Shown: positions 16,548 through 21,959 of the stretch, one piece after another
Position numbering within the stretch: the stretch's first letter is position 1
Layout of the letters: each line of letters opens with the position of its first letter
NCBI GenBank assembly: GCA_964469165.1
Contig: CAYXXZ010000034.1
Span: 1 to 29,327 of the forward strand
Direction of reading: 5' to 3'
DNA from: CAYXXZ01 sp964469165
GTDB taxonomy: Bacteria; Pseudomonadota; Gammaproteobacteria; Pseudomonadales; Porticoccaceae
DNA length: 29,327 bases
Made by a program: the position numbers and the translations under genes
Notes under the pieces: model-generated
Databases searched by the model: none
What the model was told of the DNA's origin: nothing
The model's input: only the letters and a program-made list of their open reading frames with translations

Positions 16548-17879
16548 TTATGTGACCTGCCTGACACAGGCTCCACAAGTGCTGTTATCGGAAACAGGCT
16601 GAGACCTAACCATCAGAAAAACCACGGCCAAGAAAAGCACAATGAGGGCGTAGGAATAGAGTGCTCCCGTCCACCACCAGTCCAGACCTGTGACAAACTT
16701 ATCGCTTCTCACTAATGCTGACGGAAAGATTGTCACGATGACGAACACAAACCCACCCATTGTTACGGCATTACGCAGCGACATTCTCCCACCATGAATC
16801 CAGCAAACAGCCAGCACGATTGCAAGGACCGGAAAATAATACATCCACCCCAGCGGCGACAGCAGGAGCATGGCAACAGAGGTAACTGCAAACAAAAAAT
16901 CGCTTCTCAACCGCAATGCGCTCTCATGCCAGGAATGAACCTTACAAAGAATGAAAATTGTAATCGCCAAGATAAGCCCGGAAACGACATTAACCACTAT
17001 CGGCGACAATTGTGGCATTGCAAACAATCCAGGGAGCTCGTTGCCACTCAGCAACCTATGAACCAGCCCTGAAATCGAAGCGTTCCAATTAATGGCATAC
17101 CAATCGACACTGCCAAGCATACGTATGTATTCAATCTGGTTTGGCAAGCCCAGCGCCAGCAAGCCAACCACAAATGTAACCACGCCCCCCGCAATGAAGC
17201 CCACCACTGCCTGCCAGCGGCGATCCACAATTAATGCAATCAAAAAAAGACCGAGGAATGGTTTTAAACCTGCGCCCACACCCAACCAAAATCCTGCCAG
17301 CACCTCTCTTCCCGACCTGAGGTATCGCCACGCCAAGACCAGCAAGAGCATGATAAATAGGCCAACCTGGCCGATTTCGAGATTGACTGTTGCCGGGTAA
17401 TAACTGAACAACAGTGCGATGCCAGCCAAGGTAGCCAGGCATTTTCTTTTTACATCCAGTTCGCGCACCAGGTAGTGGACGGCAAGCACACCCGCACCCA
17501 TAGAAAGTAGCGACCATACCCACCACGCCCCCGTAAAACCCAACCCAACCAGCGGAAGCATGAGCGCGACAAAGAATGGCGGATTGAGATTTGGATGCAG
17601 GCACAGCCTTTCCCCTACATGAATACCTGCATCGGCAGCCTGCTCACCTGCATGGGATGCCAAACAATCGCTATATGGACCTCTATTTGAGGGGTATTGC
17701 CAATAGGCACTGTTACCTGCGAGAACCTGCTCCGCAGAGATGTAGAATTTGTAGAAATCCGTGGCCATGGGCCAACTCGACATATTGGAGAGCATGTTGG
17801 TACAGTGAAACGACACAGCGGTCAGCCAACCGAGGACAAGCAGATAAGCGAGGAGTGTTCTGTAACGGGTTGTCTTCAA
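16548..17879 (-). CDS. GT87 (DUF2029) family membrane glycosyltransferase
   Basis: A 443-residue polytopic protein of the DUF2029/GT87 family, which contains mycobacterial PimE and the arabinosyltransferase AftC. The hallmark first loop is present: ATDFYKFYISAEQVLAGNSAYW, with Asp41 as the catalytic candidate, then NLNPPFFVALMLPL. About ten helices follow. It lies immediately downstream of pilA, beyond a terminator, the place where pilin-specific glycosyltransferases usually sit. The start appears to be TTG at 17879, because starting at the later ATG (Met29) would remove the first helix. Family members use polyprenyl-phosphate sugars. Arabinose is inferred from the nearby DPA genes. Confidence 0.85.
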   Translation of the reverse strand: MKTTRYRTLLAYLLVLGWLTAVSFHCTNMLSNMSSWPMATDFYKFYISAEQVLAGNSAYWQYPSNRGPYSDCLASHAGEQAADAGIHVGERLCLHPNLNPPFFVALMLPLVGLGFTGAWWVWSLLSMGAGVLAVHYLVRELDVKRKCLATLAGIALLFSYYPATVNLEIGQVGLFIMLLLVLAWRYLRSGREVLAGFWLGVGAGLKPFLGLFLIALIVDRRWQAVVGFIAGGVVTFVVGLLALGLPNQIEYIRMLGSVDWYAINWNASISGLVHRLLSGNELPGLFAMPQLSPIVVNVVSGLILAITIFILCKVHSWHESALRLRSDFLFAVTSVAMLLLSPLGWMYYFPVLAIVLAVCWIHGGRMSLRNAVTMGGFVFVIVTIFPSALVRSDKFVTGLDWWWTGALYSYALIVLFLAVVFLMVRSQPVSDNSTCGACVRQVT

Positions 17880-17901
17880 CTTACGATATCCAGAATCAGA
17901 A

Positions 17902-17922
17902 AGCCCCGGACAAGCCGGGGCT
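17902..17922 (-). terminator. Rho-independent terminator after pilA
   Basis: On the minus strand, stem AGCCCCGG / CCGGGGCT with a 5-nt loop is followed by TTCTGATTCT. It lies 32 bp past the pilA stop and just before the GT87 gene. The short, interrupted T-run suggests incomplete termination, giving abundant pilin mRNA and lower read-through expression of the glycosyltransferases. Confidence 0.75.
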
Positions 17923-17954
17923 CCAGAAAATACTGAATGGTCTGAGCAGATTAC

Positions 17955-18368
17955 TTAGGTTCCAGTACCGCCCGTACAAGATTGAGGAGCATATCGATCA
18001 TTGTTTGAGTCACACACCCAAGTTACCGTTCTTGCAGTGCTATTCCAAGTTGGAGTCAAAGTAATAGTTGTCGGGCCTGTATCATTGTTGCCCACTACAT
18101 CAATCACACCTGTTGCACCGATGGTTGCACTTGCAACATAACCACCAGCACCCGGAGCTTCACACGATCCACCGCTCGCCGCCCCTGACAGTTGAGAAGC
18201 TTCGGTAACGCAAGTACGTGCAGAGCTTGCGGCAAGGATCAGTTCAGATACACGAGCACGAATGGTGTAATCCTGATAAGCCGGCAGTGCTACCGCCGCA
18301 AGAATGCCGATGATGGCCACCACAATCATCAGCTCGATAAGAGTAAAACCACTTTGTTGTTGCTTCAT
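17955..18368 (-). CDS. pilA: Type IVa major pilin PilA
   Basis: A 137-residue prepilin with a 7-residue leader (MKQQQSG), cleaved before Phe by PilD. Glu at mature position 5 and the hydrophobic helix IELMIVVAIIGILAAVALPA are classic type IVa features. Four cysteines (53, 69, 119, 131) suggest two disulfides, with Cys119-Cys131 closing the C-terminal loop CDSNNDRYAPQSC. A stretch rich in Thr/Ser (about residues 97-116) and the TGGTGT tail are candidate O-glycosylation sites. ATG 18368 follows AGGAG. The open frame extends upstream to 18497, but that would bury the leader, so it is rejected. Confidence 0.97.
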   Translation of the reverse strand: MKQQQSGFTLIELMIVVAIIGILAAVALPAYQDYTIRARVSELILAASSARTCVTEASQLSGAASGGSCEAPGAGGYVASATIGATGVIDVVGNNDTGPTTITLTPTWNSTARTVTWVCDSNNDRYAPQSCTGGTGT

Positions 18369-18421
18369 GCTTGAAACTCCTGGGTTGGAATTGATTGGTG
18401 CTTTTGCACACAGCAATAACA

Positions 18422-18436
18422 GCACTTTCTGTGCCA
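18422..18436 (-). promoter_or_regulatory. Sigma-54-like promoter of pilA
   Basis: On the minus strand, TGGCAC (-24) is followed after 5 bp by GTGC (-12), one mismatch from TGGCAC-N5-TTGC. It ends 53 bp before the pilA ATG. Pseudomonas pilA is transcribed by RpoN with PilS-PilR, and this fits the same control. Confidence 0.75.
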
Positions 18437-18520
18437 CCCATAAATTCATAGCAAAAACATAGAGATAACAAGAAACCACAAACATCTTTCTCATCAAAAC
18501 TTACATTCAGCGCAGGATTG

Positions 18521-18535
18521 TGACACTTTTTGTCA
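18521..18535. promoter_or_regulatory. Inverted repeat upstream of pilA, possible activator site
   Basis: TGACA-N5-TGTCA lies about 85 bp upstream of the -24 box, a normal distance for a sigma-54 enhancer site. Its TGTC half-sites resemble described PilR contacts. The assignment is speculative. Confidence 0.35.
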
Positions 18536-18555
18536 TGCACGAGATTGATGGCGCT

Positions 18556-18664
18556 TGTAGGAGCCTGCCCGCAGGCGACCGCCGCCGAGATTGGTCGCCT
18601 GCAGGCAGGCTCCTACAGGGGGTGTATTTGCGTGGGCTTTGTTCGCGGCCAAGGCCGCTCCTAC
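18556..18664. repeat. REP doublet and REP singlet upstream of pilA
   Basis: 18556-18618 is a hairpin-forming doublet with arms of the TGTAGGAGCCTGCC / GGCAGGCTCCTACA type. 18644-18664 is a separate CGCGGCCAAGGCCGCTCCTA unit. The stretch from here to 18937 holds no convincing gene. Confidence 0.93.
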
Positions 18665-18937
18665 GGCTTGTTATGCCAAGAGGAAATCAAGGATGATTTG
18701 TCAACGATCTGAGTTGGAGGTTTGCATCTGCCGTCATGCTGGTGAGCGAATGGCAGGCCGAGCCATCGCTTGTTGCGTTGTGGGAAACAGGCGTTGTCCA
18801 CCGCAAGAATAGGGTACGGCTTTGCATAGCCAGCACTTCGAGGGACGGGAAGACAATCTGATATGTGCTGCCGTGGCTATTGACGAAAAGTGAGTCGTTA
18901 AAACAGGCATGCGCCATTTTCGTTGGGAGAATTGATC

Positions 18938-19333
18938 ATGCGCACGGTTTATCATGAAGCCGATGACATCCTGGTCATACGTCTTGCCGACAAGCACATC
19001 GTCAGGGAAACCTCACGAAACTGGAATACCCACATCAGTTACGCCGAAGACGGCACGATTGTCGAAGTCGTGATTCTTGAGGCATCCAAGCAAGGGGCAT
19101 GGCCCTTGCTGCGTGAATGCGCAGCCTGGGGTGTGTTCAGTTTTTGTTCGCGGCCAGAGCCGCTCCTACAGGTTGGGTCGCTTGCAGGGTTGTTGCTGTG
19201 GGCTCCTCGCCGGGAGAGATACTCGCGGGTTCCGGGCCGCCAAGCCGTTCCCGCAGACGCTTTACCACGGGCTTTGACGGCGACGTCGATTGCGCGCCGT
19301 CCACTCCATGCGCTACCCTGCCCACTGGCATGA
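18938..19333 (+). CDS. DUF2283 family protein with REP-derived C-terminal extension
   Basis: ATG 18938 follows GGGAG and begins MRTVYHEADDILVIRLADK. Residues 1 to about 50 fit the DUF2283 pattern (Y-x-E-A-D-x-L-x-I-R-L, then SYAEDGTIVEVVILEAS). Proteins of this family are normally about 65-75 residues and are often found beside toxin-antitoxin-type DUF4258 genes. None is seen here. After about residue 60 the frame reads through a REP element (19149-19170) and a decayed Rpn relic to a stop at 19333, so the last 60-70 residues are probably not native. Function unknown. Confidence 0.6.
   Translation: MRTVYHEADDILVIRLADKHIVRETSRNWNTHISYAEDGTIVEVVILEASKQGAWPLLRECAAWGVFSFCSRPEPLLQVGSLAGLLLWAPRRERYSRVPGRQAVPADALPRALTATSIARRPLHALPCPLA
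19149..19170. repeat. REP singlet inside the DUF2283 frame
   Basis: CGCGGCCAGAGCCGCTCCTA-type unit, one mismatch in the stem relative to the other REPs. It changes the C-terminus of the DUF2283 ORF. Confidence 0.9.
19218..19268 (-). pseudogene. Short relic of a YhgA-type Rpn gene
   Basis: The minus-strand frame reads VVKRLRERLGGPEPASI, 12 of 17 residues identical to AVRRLRERLAGPEHASL in the intact Rpn gene at 20.9-21.8 kb. Only this fragment is recognisable, so it is a decayed remnant. Confidence 0.5.
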
Positions 19334-19625
19334 CGCCATCACAGACAACCACCGGGAGACAAGGATGCCCCCCAGATCAAAAAATATTGCGGAAGATCAC
19401 GACAGTCCCTGGAAGGAAGCCCTCGAATATTTCTTCCAGCCTTTCTTGCAATTGCTTTACCCCGATATCCACGCCGTCATCGACTGGTCGCAGCCCTTCA
19501 TCTTTCTCGATAAGGAGCTGCAAAAAATTACCCGAAACAGCGGCACCGGCCGACGCCACGCCGACAAGCTGGTGAAGGTTCTCTTCCGGGATGGCCGGGA
19601 GCGTTGGTGATCTCTGCCGCCTACC

Positions 19626-19653
19626 GTAGGGGCAATTCATGAATTGCCCCTAC
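19626..19653. repeat. 28-bp perfect palindrome, copy 3
   Basis: Half-site GTAGGGGCAATTCA and its exact complement, in the replacement segment of Rpn copy C. Confidence 0.95.
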
Positions 19654-20147
19654 ACCCGCGCAGGAAAAACCAGAACTCGCCATTAAAACCGAAACGTCAA
19701 AACACCCTAACCGTCAATCGATCTGTGTCGTGACACTACCGCATCCTCGACCACTACCGCATGGAAGTCATCAGTCTGGCAGTGCTGGCAGATACCGAGC
19801 CAGGCTACCGACCGAACGGCTTCAAGGAAGAGGTGGCCGGGAGTGGCGTTCACTTTCGCTTCCGCACGGTAAAGCTGTTGGACTTCGAGCCGGGGCTGGA
19901 TGAATTGCTGGCCGGCGACAACCCGTTTGCGCTGCTGGTCGCCGCCCAACTGACCGCCAAACGGGTGAAGGATGGCAAGGGCCGGGTGGACAGTCTGATC
20001 GGCTTCTACCGCCTGGCCATCAAACAGCAACTGGAGCGGGAGCTGATCGAGCGGTTGCTGGTGTTTCTGGAATGGCTGGTGGCCTTGCCGCCGGAAATCG
20101 AAGGTTACTATACTGAGCAGGTGGATCAGCTAAAGGAGGAAAAAGCC

Positions 20148-20381
20148 ATGCCTTATGTGAGTATTTTGGAAAGGAGAGCGATCGAGAAAGGGATGGAGAA
20201 AGGCATTCAGATCGGCGAGGATCGAGGCCGTTCCGCCATGCTATCCCGGCAACTGCAACTGAAGTTTGGCGAGTTGCCCGATGAGCTACGGCAGCGCCTT
20301 GATCAGGCCAATGAAGCAGAACTGGACGTTTGGGCCGAGCGCATTCTGTTTGCGGAAAACATCGAGAAGGTCTTTGGGTAG
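20148..20381 (+). CDS. Candidate RpnS-like C-terminal protein, copy C
   Basis: ATG 20148 (MPYVSILERRAIEKG) follows AAAGGAGG at 20132-20139 with 8-bp spacing, a near-perfect ribosome binding site. The 77-residue product differs from copy A by an in-frame loss of the SEGR repeat unit. Its sequence from LQLKFGELP to WAERILFAENIEKVFG is very close to the C-terminus of the intact YhgA-type Rpn protein at 20861-21823. Confidence 0.52.
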   Translation: MPYVSILERRAIEKGMEKGIQIGEDRGRSAMLSRQLQLKFGELPDELRQRLDQANEAELDVWAERILFAENIEKVFG

Positions 20382-20406
20382 AGAAGCTCTGGTTCAATGG
20401 TTTGTT

Positions 20407-20497
20407 CGCGGCCAAGGCCGCTCCTACAGGTGGGATAGCGGTTTAGCGGGCGCGACGGCGGCTTGGAGAGAGGTTGTAGGAGCAGCCTTGGCCGCGA
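20407..20497. repeat. REP pair in inverted orientation
   Basis: CGCGGCCAAGGCCGCTCCTA at 20407-20428 and TGTAGGAGCAGCCTTGGCCG at 20475-20497, 46 bp apart. It separates Rpn modules C and D. Confidence 0.93.
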
Positions 20498-20590
20498 TAT
20501 TTGATGGGGCCGCAATTGCACGTCATCCACTCCATGCGCTACTCTGCCCGCTGGCATGACGCCATCGTAAACAACCACCGGGAGACAAGG

Positions 20591-20745
20591 ATGCCCCCAG
20601 ATCAAAAAACATTGCGGAAGATTACGACAACTCCTGGAAGGGCGCTCTTGAATGTTTCTTCCAACCCTTTCTGCAACTGCTCTACCCCGACATCCACGCA
20701 GCCAAGCTGGTGAAGATTCTCTTCCGGGATGGCCGGGAGCGTTGA
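20591..20745 (+). pseudogene. Rpn N-terminal remnant, copy D
   Basis: Same leader and start region as copies A and C, but the C-tract after the ATG has 5 Cs, so the frame is shifted by one base. In addition about 90 bp are missing between GACATCCACGCAGCC and AAGCTGGTGAAG compared with copy C. The palindrome-bearing segment follows (to about 20850), but the C-terminal Rpn part is absent. The remnant abuts the 3' end of the intact Rpn gene on the other strand. Confidence 0.8.
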
Positions 20746-20763
20746 TGATCTCTGCCGCCTACC

Positions 20764-20791
20764 GTAGGGGCAATTCATGAATTGCCCCTAC
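20764..20791. repeat. 28-bp perfect palindrome, copy 4
   Basis: Same palindrome (half-site GTAGGGGCAATTCA), following the copy D remnant. Confidence 0.95.
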
Positions 20792-20860
20792 ACCCACGCA
20801 GAAAAAACCAGAGCTCGCCATTAAAACCGAAACGTCAGGAATTACGACACCTAACATTCC

Positions 20861-21100
20861 TTACCGAAAAACATCCCCGATGTTTTCCGCGAAAAGTATG
20901 CGTTCCGCCCAGAGATCGAGTTCATCGCTGCTGGCTTCGCTGAGGCGACGGCGCGTGGGTTCGGGCAACGTACCGAATTTCAGGGTCAGTTGGCGAGCCA
21001 GTACGGCGGTGCGGCCTTCTTGTTTTCCTTCGGCTCTTCCCTCGGCTCTGCCTTTGCGTTCCCACTCGCGCTTCCATTGTTCCATGCGTTCTGCCAGCAT
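20861..21100 (-). CDS. Candidate internal Rpn C-terminal product (RpnS-like)
   Basis: In-frame ATG 21100 (MLAERMEQWKREWERKG) is preceded by GAGGAGGT (21115-21108) with 7-bp spacing, a strong Shine-Dalgarno sequence inside the gene. The product would be 79 residues, nearly the same size as the other candidates. In E. coli, such internal Rpn products bind and inhibit the full-length nuclease. Confidence 0.52.
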   Translation of the reverse strand: MLAERMEQWKREWERKGRAEGRAEGKQEGRTAVLARQLTLKFGTLPEPTRRRLSEASSDELDLWAERILFAENIGDVFR

Positions 21101-21823
21101 GCTTTCAACCTCCTCAAGAGTTTCGTTCTCGGGAATCGGCTGCCCCTTGGCCAGCCGCTTATGAATGATAACCTTGTTCAGCCACACCGTAAAAGCTCGC
21201 CGCAGGCTCGCGTGTTCCGGGCCGGCGAGCCGCTCGCGCAGGCGGCGCACCGCCTCCTGCATGGTTTCCGGCGAAGAGTTGCCTTCAAGTTCAATCAGGC
21301 TGGCCACGCTGTTGTCGGGCAGTTTTCTGGCTCTGGCTGACGAACGCCCCTCGTCGAGCACGAAGTAGCGTTGTTCGGGCTGAAAAATTTTCAGGCCTGG
21401 CAGCGGGCTGATCAGTTCGGACAGGCGCTGGGGTGCCGTCCAGCTTGGCATGCCATTGTAGATCACCAGGGGAAATACCGGGGGCAGCCGATCACGCCGT
21501 TTTATCTCCCGGCTTTTGATCAAATCCTGGTACAACAACCCCACATACACCATCATGCGCAGCGCCATCCAGTGGTCGTTACTGCTTTGAAATTCCAGCA
21601 ACAGGTAAATGTAGAGCCATTCACCGCGATGGCGCACCCGCCACACCAGGTCGTCCTGGCGGTGACGCAGGTCGTCACTGACATAGTGGCCGTTGAGTTT
21701 TGCGAGTGTGCTGAAGTCGAGTTCGGCAACCCAGCTCTGCGCCACGAAACCGGTGAGCAGGTCGCGGATCATTTGTGGGTGTGAAAACAGCTTCTTGTAC
21801 GCACCGTCGTGGGTATTGTCCAT
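20861..21823 (-). CDS. Rpn/YhgA family PD-(D/E)XK nuclease (intact)
   Basis: A 320-residue protein of the YhgA-like Rpn group. It begins MDNTHDGAYKKLFSHPQMIRDLL, the family start. The nuclease motif reads Asp58 (QDDLVW) then Glu77-Phe-Gln79 (YLLLEFQS). PLVIYNG follows, as in E. coli Rpn proteins. A charged repeat (RAEGRAEGKQEG, around residues 248-259) leads into a DUF4351-like C-terminus, LTLKFGTLPEPTRRRL to AERILFAENIGDVF. It belongs to a different N-terminal subtype from the Rpn at 11067 but shares its C-terminus with broken copies A-C. E. coli Rpn proteins are DNA nucleases with antiphage activity. Confidence 0.9.
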   Translation of the reverse strand: MDNTHDGAYKKLFSHPQMIRDLLTGFVAQSWVAELDFSTLAKLNGHYVSDDLRHRQDDLVWRVRHRGEWLYIYLLLEFQSSNDHWMALRMMVYVGLLYQDLIKSREIKRRDRLPPVFPLVIYNGMPSWTAPQRLSELISPLPGLKIFQPEQRYFVLDEGRSSARARKLPDNSVASLIELEGNSSPETMQEAVRRLRERLAGPEHASLRRAFTVWLNKVIIHKRLAKGQPIPENETLEEVESMLAERMEQWKREWERKGRAEGRAEGKQEGRTAVLARQLTLKFGTLPEPTRRRLSEASSDELDLWAERILFAENIGDVFR

Positions 21824-21959
21824 ATCGTGCCGTCCTGGCTGGCGGAGCTCCTGCGAGCAGACTAACGGACGATCCCGTCATCGGCAAGGCCGCATAGATT
21901 CCCACCCTCGCCGGTCTGTTATAGGATACCGGGCACAAATCCAATGAGAGGACCTTGCG

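Larger units (their letters stand above)
19365..20381 (+). pseudogene. Broken Rpn gene, copy C (nuclease core replaced)
   Basis: N-terminal part 19365-19610 is in frame (MPPRSKNIAEDHDSPWKEAL to DGRERW-stop). The C-tract after the ATG has 6 Cs, the in-frame length. The C-terminal part is open from ATG 19761 (MEVISLAVLADTEPG) to 20381, 206 residues. Both parts are in the same frame, separated by TGA at 19608 and TGA at 19731. The 123 nt between hold the palindrome and have replaced the region of the E-x-Q active site. The codons between the second TGA and the ATG still read HYRILDHYR, the native sequence. Confidence 0.83.
19300..20428. repeat. REP-bounded Rpn module C (right inverted-repeat arm)
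   Basis: Same leader, broken Rpn gene and downstream REP (20407-20428) as module B, but in opposite orientation. The leader CCACTCCATGCGCTACCCTG starts near 19301. The N-terminal ends of modules B and C face each other across the pilA island. Confidence 0.85.

Noticed and set aside
18369..18497. Longer PilA start upstream of the prepilin leader
   Set aside because: It would place the leader cleavage site 50 residues inside. The ATG at 18368 has AGGAG and the sigma-54 box lies within the proposed extension.
19608..19733. Read-through or selenocysteine decoding of the in-frame TGA codons in broken Rpn copies
   Set aside because: The sequence between the stops has no Rpn character, lacks the active site and carries an intergenic palindrome. 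No supporting structure for recoding is visible.
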